DNA of 64,000 nt from an uncultured Clostridia bacterium. Its GTDB lineage: Bacteria; Bacillota; Clostridia; TANB77; CAG-508. The stretch lies in contig CAKPDR010000004.1 of the NCBI GenBank assembly GCA_934149075.1, positions 52,093 to 116,092 of the forward strand, written 5' to 3'. Numbering within the stretch: position 1 is the first letter of the stretch; every line of letters starts with the position of its first letter. Positions 56,561-63,985 of the stretch are shown here, piece after piece. The position numbers were made by a program, and so were the translations under genes. Below the pieces are notes generated by a model, which was given only the letters and a program-made list of their open reading frames with translations, was not told where the DNA came from and made no database searches.

Positions 56561-58852
56561 TTACTCTTCTACTTCTTTAACATCATATTCTAAAACATTT
56601 ATTGTTTTTATAATTAATTTTGAAGCTATATCATTCTCGTCTTCTAATCTTCCAACTCTAATAACTTTTTTACTTTCTAAACTTATATCTGTGTCTAATA
56701 TTTTAGCCAATATTCTTGTATCTTTATCCATTCCTAATGGCAATGTTTTATTTTGATTATCATAATAAATACAATTTGAATAAGCTATTGATTTGATGTT
56801 TTTATCAAAATTCATTTTATACAAATTGACTTTTCCACTTTCTGTCTCTTTTAGTGCATTTTCTATTTCTTTTTCTGGATTCAAGTTGAAGATATTAAAT
56901 TCATTTGTGTCGATATTCTCTTCTTCTTCTATCCACTTATACCCTGCCACATTTTGAGGCAACTTGTTTTTTTCTATTGCTGTTTCTATTATATTTATTG
57001 CATTTTCTAGTGCTGCTTTATATTCAACAGTTTTCAGTGTTTTTGAAATCCTTAATATAGAATATTTATTTTTTGGGTGTTCTCTATGTGATTTATTAGC
57101 TAATTTTGTTATTTTTCTTGTATCTTCTGATAATCCTCCAAATATATCTATAACTTCTTCTTCTGTAATGTCTTTTTCATTTTGCAAGTCTTTTTTTATT
57201 TTTTTCATATATTGCTCAAGTTCTTTTGCTGTAGTATTTTCTGTTTTTAATTTATTTATTATTTCTAGTTGATCTGTTGTTGTTAGATAAATACAGTCTA
57301 GTTCTTCTTTTGAAAGTTCTTTTCTTTGAGCCTTGTCCATTACTTCACCAAATTCTTGAAAATCTTCTTTATAATCAAATACTTTTGAGTGTGGTTTTAC
57401 ATTTACTGTTTCTTCTTCACCTTCTTCTAACGCTTTTACCTCATCTTTATTACTATATTTCCAAAACTCGAATATACTTTTTTTGTGGCTATCTATCTCG
57501 TTTATATATGATGTTGCATTTTCTATCTTTTTTTCTAAATTAAAATTTTTTAATTTTAATGCTTTTATATCCATCTTTGTTTTTTTCAAATTGTTTTCTC
57601 TTTCACTTGCATCTTTTCCTTTTTGAATTAGTTCATCTAGTGTATATTGCATTTTCATTTTTTCATCTATTTTTTCTTTTATTTCTAATATTTCTTCTTT
57701 TTCTTCATCAATAATTATTTCCTTTTGTTTTGATTTTTTTCCGCTATATTTAAAGAAATATTTTACTTTTCCTAAAAATGTTTTTTTACACTCTAAAAAT
57801 GTTGATATTTGTTTTTCTTTATTTAAATATTCTATTTCAAGTTCTTGTGATTGTCTTTTTAATTTTCTTAGTTTTCCTTGTATTCCGCCATTTTCTTCGG
57901 TTACATTCTTTTCCAATTCTAGCAAATTTTTATATTCGATATTTAACCATTCACTTAGTTTATCATATTCCATTAATTCGTCATTGTAATAGAATTCTAA
58001 GCTTCCTTGTCTATCTATTCTTGTTTCAAAATTATAATAATTTGCTAATTCTGATTGTATTATAAATAAGGCTTTTACTAATTTAAAAAATTTTGTAGCT
58101 TCTATTTTATTTGAAAGTTTTACTTTGTATTCTGATTTTATTGTTCCATATACTTCTGTTTCTCCGATTATCTGTAAACTTACTTTTCCAGTTTTGTCGT
58201 ATACTTCATAAATTGATGGCCAGTCTTTTGTGAATAACCATAAATAATTTTCTAAACTTTGGATTTCTGTTTTGTTTAATAATTCTCTACTATAATCTGC
58301 ATTGCTGATTGGTACAAATATTTTTCCTGCTTTTTTCTTTTCTATTTGTTTTTTTAGTACATAGAAAAATGTTGAATAGTCTTTGTCTTCTGTTGGAACT
58401 ATCATAAAGTATTGTTCAGTTTCTTCTGAATAATATATTTGCCATAAATAATTTCCTGAATATCTTACTTTAAATGGTATTTTTTTGTTTATTATTTGTT
58501 GTTCTTTTTCTATTTCTATTATATCTTCTATTTTTATTTCTTTTAACATTCTTAAAAAGGTATCATATTTTTCTTGATTTTCTTCACTTTTTGAATCCAA
58601 ATATGCTGCTAATGGACTTGCCTTTGAATATTTTTCTTTTATATCATCTAACCTATTTGTTGGTGATAATAATATTTGTATTTCTTTAGGTGATACAAAT
58701 CTATATTGTCTGTATTTTTTTTCATCGAATCCAGCATTAGGTCTAAATTGTAAGTCTTCTACTAATTTTAATGTTTCTGGTATTTCTTCTAAATTTAACC
58801 CTATGTATTCTAATTTTTCATTTATCTCTTGAGTTTTATTTATTTTTTCCAA
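56561..58852 (-). CDS. Large uncharacterised coiled-coil protein
   Basis: 763 aa if it begins at TTG 58852, which has AGAGGAG 8 bases upstream. The ATG at 58891 lacks a ribosome site and lies at or before the predicted transcript start, so I prefer the TTG. There is no signal peptide or membrane segment. The first 340 residues look globular (VRYSGNYLWQIYYSEETEQYF), followed by a long coiled coil (about 345-495), a linker and a C-terminal domain containing NAINIIETAIEKNKLPQNV. No family is recognised. It lies upstream of era in the same direction, separated by a GTACC hairpin. Confidence 0.7.
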   Translation of the reverse strand: MEKINKTQEINEKLEYIGLNLEEIPETLKLVEDLQFRPNAGFDEKKYRQYRFVSPKEIQILLSPTNRLDDIKEKYSKASPLAAYLDSKSEENQEKYDTFLRMLKEIKIEDIIEIEKEQQIINKKIPFKVRYSGNYLWQIYYSEETEQYFMIVPTEDKDYSTFFYVLKKQIEKKKAGKIFVPISNADYSRELLNKTEIQSLENYLWLFTKDWPSIYEVYDKTGKVSLQIIGETEVYGTIKSEYKVKLSNKIEATKFFKLVKALFIIQSELANYYNFETRIDRQGSLEFYYNDELMEYDKLSEWLNIEYKNLLELEKNVTEENGGIQGKLRKLKRQSQELEIEYLNKEKQISTFLECKKTFLGKVKYFFKYSGKKSKQKEIIIDEEKEEILEIKEKIDEKMKMQYTLDELIQKGKDASERENNLKKTKMDIKALKLKNFNLEKKIENATSYINEIDSHKKSIFEFWKYSNKDEVKALEEGEEETVNVKPHSKVFDYKEDFQEFGEVMDKAQRKELSKEELDCIYLTTTDQLEIINKLKTENTTAKELEQYMKKIKKDLQNEKDITEEEVIDIFGGLSEDTRKITKLANKSHREHPKNKYSILRISKTLKTVEYKAALENAINIIETAIEKNKLPQNVAGYKWIEEEENIDTNEFNIFNLNPEKEIENALKETESGKVNLYKMNFDKNIKSIAYSNCIYYDNQNKTLPLGMDKDTRILAKILDTDISLESKKVIRVGRLEDENDIASKLIIKTINVLEYDVKEVEE

Positions 58853-58895
58853 AGTAAGTTCTCCTCTCAATTCTTTATCCTTTTCTTTCATATAT

Positions 58896-58924
58896 ATTTT
58901 ACTATGCAGATACAAAAATAGCAA
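58896..58924 (-). promoter_or_regulatory. Minus-strand promoter of the 763-aa gene
   Basis: TTGCTA (58924-58919), 17-base spacer, TAAAAT (58901-58896). Transcription would start near 58889, which supports the TTG start at 58852. Confidence 0.6.
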
Positions 58925-58957
58925 GTGTTTTTTGCTTAAAATAGTGTAAAATTTCAC

Positions 58958-58986
58958 TTGAGTTTTCGGCAAAAATTTGCTATAAT
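58958..58986 (+). promoter_or_regulatory. Plus-strand promoter of the 253-aa gene
   Basis: TTGAGT (58958-58963), 17-base spacer, TATAAT (58981-58986). It is back-to-back with the minus-strand promoter at 58896-58924. Confidence 0.75.
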
Positions 58987-59033
58987 AGTAGTGTTACCAA
59001 TAATCTAAATGATTAATATCAGAAAGGGAATTT

Positions 59034-59795
59034 ATGGACGAAAAATTAATATTAGAAATCCAATCTATCTTAAAATCTTTGATTGAAGGAGGAGATAATA
59101 ACCAAGGTAGTCTTATATGGGAATTAAATATGTATGTAGATAATTTTCTTCAAACTTTTTCTCAATGCAAAACATTAAAAACAGTTCTTGAAGAATTAGG
59201 TGTTACTGTTACACTCTGCTGTAATAATTCTATTGAACTTGCTCATCAAAGTGATTTTTATTCTTTTGACGACTACACTCAAAAAGTATTCCGCGAAAGC
59301 ATCGGTACATTTTCTCTTCATTATAATATTTTTAAAAATTGTATTGATGAAATTTTACAAGTTCATTATAATACTGACTTAAACATTCGAGAATTTGTAT
59401 ATGCAATTTCGATTGGGTACCACATATTATATTATAATTATGATGCCACACCTACTGAATTCCTATCCCACAAAATTCGTTATAATGATATGTTATTCTC
59501 AACTCCTCAAGAACATATTATTTATTGCGTTGCATTGATGTTTATGTACCCATTATCTTATGTGATGGAAAATTCAACATCTATTTGCAAAAAATCAATA
59601 GATAACTACCACTATCTACCTCCATTAAGCGTTTACAATGAAGTTTGTCCCAATAGACATGTCCTTGAGCAATTGACGTTTATGGATTTCAGGCTTAGAG
59701 ATGTAGAACATTTGATGTTTTGGTTGTCTCAAAACCGGCCAGAAGAATTCAAAGATTTAAAAGAAAAATACCCATTATTGTTCATTAATTATTAA
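59034..59795 (+). CDS. Uncharacterised protein (accessory region)
   Basis: 253 aa; AAAGGGA lies upstream of ATG 59034 and a consensus-like promoter stands ahead. It is cytoplasmic, helical, with no motif I recognise. The C-terminal 40 residues (FMDFRLRDVEHLM...KYPLLFINY) are repeated at the end of the chimeric frame at 59982-60623. The gene stands alone between its own promoter and terminator. Confidence 0.75.
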   Translation: MDEKLILEIQSILKSLIEGGDNNQGSLIWELNMYVDNFLQTFSQCKTLKTVLEELGVTVTLCCNNSIELAHQSDFYSFDDYTQKVFRESIGTFSLHYNIFKNCIDEILQVHYNTDLNIREFVYAISIGYHILYYNYDATPTEFLSHKIRYNDMLFSTPQEHIIYCVALMFMYPLSYVMENSTSICKKSIDNYHYLPPLSVYNEVCPNRHVLEQLTFMDFRLRDVEHLMFWLSQNRPEEFKDLKEKYPLLFINY

Positions 59796-59838
59796 TGATA
59801 AAACTCTCTTGGTTAATCCAAGGGGGTTTTGCTTTTTA
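59671..59838 (+). repeat. Duplicated gene tail and terminator, copy 1
   Basis: The last 125 bases of the 253-aa gene plus its terminator recur at 60499-60664, offset by exactly 828 bases, with about seven mismatches over roughly 165 bases. The stops align exactly. Confidence 0.9.
59801..59838 (+). terminator. Terminator of the 253-aa gene
   Basis: AAAACTCTCTTGG (59801-59813) pairs with CCAAGGGGGTTTT (59819-59831), followed by a CTTTTT run. Confidence 0.9.
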
Positions 59839-59981
59839 CTACAATGTATTTAATTTTTCTTCTTTATATGTTAGAGTTTATAGGTTTACAATAGATATGT
59901 CACACCAAATAATAAAAAAGGAAATACCAATATGATATAATGTTTTTACCACAAAACTAATATCGAAAGAAGGTATTTCCT

Positions 59982-60623
59982 ATGAATAGTATAACACAAG
60001 ATATAATATTTAAGCAATCAGTTGTAGAATATTCATTAAAACATGGAGTGACAGAAGCAGCGAAAAGATATAAACATCATAGAAAAACAATATATAGATG
60101 GAGAGAAAAATATGATGGAAGTAGAAAATCATTAGTGAATAAATCAAGAAGACCACATTCACACCCAAATCAACATACACAGGAAGAAATAAAAATGATA
60201 AAGAAATATAAGGCTCAAAATCCAGATGCAGGGTTAGTGGTATTGTGGATAAAATTGATGAGAAACGGATATACAAGGCAAATAACGAGTTTGTATAGGG
60301 TAATGCAAAGACTAGGAATATATAAAAAGGCACCAAGTAAAAAGAAAAGATATGAACCAAAGCCATATCATAAAATGAGTCATCCAGGAGAAAGAATACA
60401 AATAGATGTAAAATATGTGCCGCAGAAATGTATGTCAAATGAATTGAAAGAGCTAGACTTCTTAAGCATTTCCAATAAATTTTATGATGGTTGCCATGAA
60501 TTGACATTTATGGATTTCAGGCTTAGAGATGTAGAACATTTGATGTATTGGTTGTCACAAAACAGGCCAGAAGAATTCAAAGATTTAAAAGAAAAATACC
60601 CATTATTATTCATTAATTATTAA
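59982..60623 (+). pseudogene. Truncated transposase fused to a duplicated gene tail
   Basis: 213-aa open frame. Residues 1-172 are the N-terminal part of an IS481/IS3-like DDE transposase: HTH with YRWREKYDGSRKSL, a second HTH (VMQRLGIYKK) and the start of the integrase core (GERIQIDVKYVP, with the first catalytic Asp). The rest of the core is missing. From about 173 (FMDFRLRD...) it is the tail of the 253-aa gene, with its terminator. It cannot be an active transposase. The leader has GGAAATACC and GGTATTTCC as an inverted pair around 59920-59980 and a TATAAT at 59936. Confidence 0.85.
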
Positions 60624-60664
60624 TGATAAAACTCTCTTGGTTAATCCAAGGGAGTTTTGCTTTT
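60499..60664 (+). repeat. Duplicated gene tail and terminator, copy 2
   Basis: Second copy of the segment at 59671-59838. Similarity begins abruptly at AATTGAC, marking the junction with transposase sequence. It includes the terminator stem AAAACTCTCTTGG/CCAAGGGAGTTTT (60628-60658). Confidence 0.9.
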
Positions 60665-60706
60665 CACCATAAAATGTTAATTTTTTTGTTTTTTTAAAAA
60701 TATCTA

Positions 60707-60735
60707 TTGACAAAAATAAAAATACCTATTATAAT
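60707..60735 (+). promoter_or_regulatory. Perfect consensus promoter of tRNA-Met
   Basis: TTGACA (60707-60712), 17-base spacer, TATAAT (60730-60735), 19 bases before the tRNA. Confidence 0.85.
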
Positions 60736-60754
60736 AATTCTTGTCAATATTTAT

Positions 60755-60831
60755 GGCGAAGTAGCTCAGTTGGCTAGAGCATCCGGTTCATACCCGGCAG
60801 GTCGTAGGTTCGAATCCCACCTTCGCTACCA
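60755..60831 (+). tRNA. tRNA-Met (CAT), elongator type
   Basis: 77 bases including an encoded CCA. The acceptor is GGCGAAG/CTTCGCT, the D stem GCTC/GAGC, the anticodon loop TTCATAC and the T loop TTCGAAT. The body resembles elongator tRNA-Met rather than the initiator (no GGG/CCC anticodon stem) or tRNA-Ile2. Two stem mismatches are seen: T27-C43 and A51-C63. Confidence 0.92.
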
Positions 60832-60854
60832 AATATATATAAATAGCAAAAATG

Positions 60855-60891
60855 AGATGTTTCAAAATTTTTGGGACATCTTATTTTTTTT
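60855..60891 (+). terminator. Terminator of tRNA-Met
   Basis: AGATGT (60855-60860) pairs with ACATCT (60876-60881), followed by TATTTTTTTT. Confidence 0.75.
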
Positions 60892-61146
60892 GATTTGACT
60901 ACTATTTAGCTATTCAGTTTAATATAGAAACTTAAAAAAAGTCTTTTTAATTAAAATATTTTGAATTAATTGAAATTATATTGTAAAATTTTACTATGTT
61001 CGCTTGTTTTTTAGTAAAAAATGTTATTTAGTGTTGTACATAAAAAATGAGAATAAGCAGAGTGTGTTGCCACCTTTAACTCTTTGATGTTTACATACTA
61101 CTTCCACGACTTCTGGTTGTGAAATTGATTTATTGGGGTGGTTAAT
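60892..61146. other. Gene-poor AT-rich stretch leading to a small ORF
   Basis: I see no gene here. It holds an inverted pair TTTTACTA/TAGTAAAA (around 60987-61019) and a small CAC-GAC/GT-GTG hairpin near 61103-61120, which may form the leader of the small peptide gene that follows. A weak TTGAAA-16-TACTAT promoter-like sequence lies near 60970-60995. Confidence 0.4.
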
Positions 61147-61263
61147 ATGGTAGAATCAGCATTATTAAATATTACATATCTACTTTTCTTCGGATTAGTA
61201 GGAATGACTATCATAAATTTTGCCTTGTTAATCATCATTTGTATTTTACTACATAGGCAATAA
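61147..61263 (+). CDS. 38-aa single-helix membrane peptide, possible type I toxin
   Basis: ATG 61147 has GGGGTGG five bases upstream, and the frame ends at TAA 61261. After a short polar start, a hydrophobic helix fills most of the peptide (TYLLFFGLVGMTIINFALLI), ending with HRQ. Size, topology and the two hairpins just after the stop resemble type I toxins of the holin-like kind. I cannot identify an antisense antitoxin RNA with confidence. Confidence 0.5.
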   Translation: MVESALLNITYLLFFGLVGMTIINFALLIIICILLHRQ

Positions 61264-61265
61264 AA

Positions 61266-61304
61266 AATAAACCATTCTGCTTTTGACGGAGTGAATGGTT
61301 TATT
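61266..61304. terminator. Symmetric hairpin after the 38-aa ORF
   Basis: AATAAACCATTC (61266-61277) pairs exactly with GAATGGTTTATT (61293-61304). A T-rich run follows on the minus strand, so it may terminate a minus-strand transcript. Confidence 0.7.
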
Positions 61305-61305
61305 T

Positions 61306-61334
61306 AAAATCAATCATTTCTGATTGATTTTTTT
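61306..61334 (+). terminator. Plus-strand terminator after the 38-aa ORF
   Basis: AAAATCAATCA (61306-61316) pairs with TGATTGATTTT (61321-61331), followed by T residues. Confidence 0.8.
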
Positions 61335-61385
61335 CGCGTTCTATAAGCTGAACCAAAAAATATAAGATTGGATTTTTTAAAATAA

Positions 61386-61442
61386 TTGACGCATTATGTT
61401 GATTATGTTATAATTTATCATGTTTCTAGTAAATTACTAGAA
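61386..61442 (+). promoter_or_regulatory. Promoter with palindromic site, upstream of the 181-aa gene
   Basis: TTGACG (61386-61391), 17-base spacer, TATAAT (61409-61414). A perfect 19-base palindrome TTCTAGTAA-A-TTACTAGAA (61424-61442) lies at the expected transcription start, an operator-like position. A CTCC/GGAG hairpin follows in the leader. Confidence 0.75.
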
Positions 61443-61517
61443 TTAATTTAATAATCTCCTTATGGAGTTTACATATATAACAAGTAATCATCAATAAATA
61501 TTTAAGGAGGTATTTTA

Positions 61518-62063
61518 ATGACTAAAAAAGACAAAAATTTCTACATATGGACTCTAGAAAATTGTATCAAAAGCACCTATGAATATTGGGGCATTGATAT
61601 GATATCTATGTATAAGAGTATCGAAAAAGATTTTCCTATTGCTGCTGTAGCTATTAATAATATCTATCCAAGTTTAAAAAATTATCCAGCTACAACTCAA
61701 TTCTTAGTTTTTGAAGATATTCGGTATGTTTTTGAAGCTATTGCAAATTTAATTCCACAACATGAAGATTTACTTTTTGATATAAAAACCAAAGAACAAT
61801 CTTCAGAATATGAAAGATTAAATATTTGTTCTTGGAATAAATTCGTAAAAATAAAACGTATAGATCTACTTATGGCAGTCTTGCTTTTTACAGAAGAGTT
61901 TATTTTACAGCCTATATCAGCTGAAAATGTAGCTCTTACATATAATTCTCTTGCTGTGGATGGAAATTTTGTGAAACTTAGAGTATCTAAGTTTCAAGAT
62001 AAAACTAACGTATCCATCCTGATTAAAGATGTTATGCTTTTGGAATATATTCTGCTTAATTAG
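61518..62063 (+). CDS. Uncharacterised protein (accessory region)
   Basis: 181 aa with AAGGAGG upstream of ATG 61518. No signal peptide or membrane helix; mixed helical sequence with FYIWTLENCIKSTYEYWGID at the start. No motif recognised. It has its own promoter, palindromic site and terminator, so it is a stand-alone, probably regulated unit. Confidence 0.75.
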   Translation: MTKKDKNFYIWTLENCIKSTYEYWGIDMISMYKSIEKDFPIAAVAINNIYPSLKNYPATTQFLVFEDIRYVFEAIANLIPQHEDLLFDIKTKEQSSEYERLNICSWNKFVKIKRIDLLMAVLLFTEEFILQPISAENVALTYNSLAVDGNFVKLRVSKFQDKTNVSILIKDVMLLEYILLN

Positions 62064-62067
62064 TCAT

Positions 62068-62100
62068 AAGCCATTATTATTTTATGTAATAATGGCTTTT
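62068..62100 (+). terminator. Terminator of the 181-aa gene
   Basis: AAGCCATTATT (62068-62078) pairs with AATAATGGCTT (62088-62098), followed by T-rich sequence. Confidence 0.88.
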
Positions 62101-62115
62101 ATATTTTTACCAAGC

Positions 62116-62144
62116 TTGCAATTTTATGTAAAATATGTTATACT
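62116..62144 (+). promoter_or_regulatory. Promoter of the 90-aa gene
   Basis: TTGCAA (62116-62121), 17-base spacer, TATACT (62139-62144). The leader of about 90 bases contains small hairpins AGGAA/TTCCT and GCAAA/TTTGC. Confidence 0.65.
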
Positions 62145-62239
62145 ATAATTGCATTAGGAAATATTCCTTTTGTAGCAAAACCTCGTGTTTGCAGTAACTT
62201 GTCAACAACAATAGTAAAAATTTTGGAGGTACACAAATT

Positions 62240-62512
62240 ATGAAACTCACTAATGAAAGCGCGAAAACTATCAAACTCGGAAATGTAATCAAATTTTCAT
62301 GGGACGACGAAATCGCCGGTATTACGTTAAGCATGACCGGTGTGGTCTATGCTAATGATGAATCCGGCATCAAATGTAAACGAGAAAGATTTGGTTCGTT
62401 TGCATTTCGTCCGCAGATGTTTGACGGAAAAATCGATTTTGAGATTTTGACCGAACATCCGCCGGTAGCAATATTCAGTGGCGAGTTTGATTATGTAAGT
62501 AATCAAATTTAA
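62240..62512 (+). CDS. Small uncharacterised protein with atypical composition
   Basis: 90 aa, GGAGGT upstream. It looks beta-rich (KLGNVIKFSWDDEIAGITLS, TGVVYANDESG), perhaps a small barrel. G+C is clearly higher by eye than the surroundings (codons such as GCG, ATC, GGC, CCG), suggesting recent transfer. No family recognised. It has its own promoter and terminator. Confidence 0.75.
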   Translation: MKLTNESAKTIKLGNVIKFSWDDEIAGITLSMTGVVYANDESGIKCKRERFGSFAFRPQMFDGKIDFEILTEHPPVAIFSGEFDYVSNQI

Positions 62513-62521
62513 AAGAGTTTC

Positions 62522-62557
62522 AAGAGGGTCTCCTATTTCATTAGGATACCCTCTTTT
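62522..62557 (+). terminator. Terminator of the 90-aa gene
   Basis: AAGAGGGT (62522-62529) pairs with ACCCTCTT (62548-62555), with an inner TCCTA/TAGGA stem and T residues after. Confidence 0.88.
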
Positions 62558-62603
62558 CATTTATTATATGTTCACTTTACTTACCCACTCTCTTTCTAAT
62601 CTT

Positions 62604-63122
62604 TTATCTATTATATCTAAAATTTCTTCCACGACATCCACAATTAGAAAAATTCGAATTTATGTCATTTGTAGATAAAATATTCCCATTAGAAAGTGCA
62701 ATATTATTATCATTATTACATCCACAATTGCAACAATTACTATTATCATTGTCTCTACATTGAATTGTGTTTCCATTTATTCTTGCTAAAACTGTCCCAT
62801 TACTATTAACTATTGTAAGAGTATCATCACTGTCATCATTATTATTGTTGTTATTATTATCACATTCACAAGTTAGGCATCTATTATTTCTTAAGAAATT
62901 TGAATTTCTAAAAATGCAGTCTAAAAATGCTACTATAAATGCTAATATTCCAAGTGCTATTGCTATAATTACAAATGTTGTGTTATTGAATACTGCTGCT
63001 ACTATTAAAAGTGCTGCAAATATAGCAAATCCAACTAATATTGGACAGTGTATAATTCTTTGTAATACTATTGCAAATATTATTACTGCAAACACGATTG
63101 AAAAAATTATAAATAAATTCAT
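62604..63122 (-). CDS. Membrane protein with Asn/Cys-rich tail
   Basis: 172 aa; AGGAGA lies upstream of ATG 63122. Three closely spaced hydrophobic helices (about 2-20, 28-46, 49-68) are followed by a soluble tail containing CLTCEC, an Asn run, a TLTIVNSNGTVLARING beta segment and repeated NCGC motifs. No family recognised. The Cys pairs could bind metal or form disulfides (inference). Confidence 0.75.
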   Translation of the reverse strand: MNLFIIFSIVFAVIIFAIVLQRIIHCPILVGFAIFAALLIVAAVFNNTTFVIIAIALGILAFIVAFLDCIFRNSNFLRNNRCLTCECDNNNNNNNDDSDDTLTIVNSNGTVLARINGNTIQCRDNDNSNCCNCGCNNDNNIALSNGNILSTNDINSNFSNCGCRGRNFRYNR

Positions 63123-63247
63123 AATTATATATCTCCTTTTATATATTTTATGAATTTTTTCATATTTTGTTACGACATGAGCAAATCAGATACATTTTTT
63201 CAATCTTAAATTCTATTAATAAAAAGAAAAAATATATCTAATTTGCT

Positions 63248-63985
63248 CTATAAATACATAACTTTTACTAAATATAATCCATTAGGAGGCAATGTTTTAC
63301 CTGCATTTTCTCTTTTGCCCTCTTGTATTATCTTAGGGATTTCTTCAGGTTCAATTTTTCCAAGACCAACATCAACTAAAGTTCCTGCAATAATTCTAAC
63401 CATATTATATAAAAAACCATTACCTGTAAGTTCTATAAAAATTTTCTCATTTTCTTGGTACACATTAGCTTTATATATTGTTCTAACACTACTTTTGCTA
63501 CTTGTTCCACTTGCTTTAAAAGCCTTAAAATCATGTTCACCTTCAAAATACTTAACAGCTTTTTTCATTTTTTCCACATCAAGTTTTTGAGGAATATGAG
63601 TTTCCAAATTTCTATATATAGCAGTGCCCTCTGGTGAATTATTTATAATATATCTATAAGTTTTTCTTTTACAGCTTAATCTACTGTGAAATCTTTCATC
63701 AACTTCTTCTGCTTTTTTTATAACTATTGATCTTTTTAATTTTGAATTTATTGCTATTGCAAATTTTTCTATTGGAATTTTTGAATTTGTTTTAAAATTT
63801 GCTACTTGTCCTAGTGCATGTACTCCTGCATCTGTTCTTCCTGAAGCGTTTAATTCTACATCTTCTCCAGTTATTTGCTTTATTGCTTGTTCTATTGTAC
63901 CTTGAATATTTAATTTTGTAGGCTGTTTTTGCCACCCATTAAAATCTTTTCCGTCGTATTCTATTGTTAATTTAATATTACGCAT
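63248..63985 (-). CDS. truA: tRNA pseudouridine synthase A
   Basis: 245 aa, normal length. It has IEYDGKDFNGWQKQP at the N-terminus, the catalytic Asp in GRTDAGVHA, and FLYNMVRIIAGTLVDVG near the C-terminus. It makes pseudouridine at positions 38-40 of tRNA anticodon stems. GGAGAG lies upstream. Confidence 0.97.
   Translation of the reverse strand: MRNIKLTIEYDGKDFNGWQKQPTKLNIQGTIEQAIKQITGEDVELNASGRTDAGVHALGQVANFKTNSKIPIEKFAIAINSKLKRSIVIKKAEEVDERFHSRLSCKRKTYRYIINNSPEGTAIYRNLETHIPQKLDVEKMKKAVKYFEGEHDFKAFKASGTSSKSSVRTIYKANVYQENEKIFIELTGNGFLYNMVRIIAGTLVDVGLGKIEPEEIPKIIQEGKRENAGKTLPPNGLYLVKVMYL

Noticed and set aside
60010..60507. 165-aa minus-strand frame
   Set aside because: Antisense to the transposase fragment, hydrophobic low-complexity product, no ribosome site or promoter.
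61098..61313. 71-aa minus-strand frame opposite the small peptide
   Set aside because: It spans both hairpins and lacks a ribosome site; more likely antisense sequence than a gene.
59034..62557. Prophage or known defence island
   Set aside because: No integrase, capsid, nuclease or recognised defence domain is visible; only an IS fragment and unknown genes.
62143..62560. Two minus-strand frames opposite the 90-aa gene
   Set aside because: They run through the promoter and terminator of the plus-strand gene and have no initiation signals.
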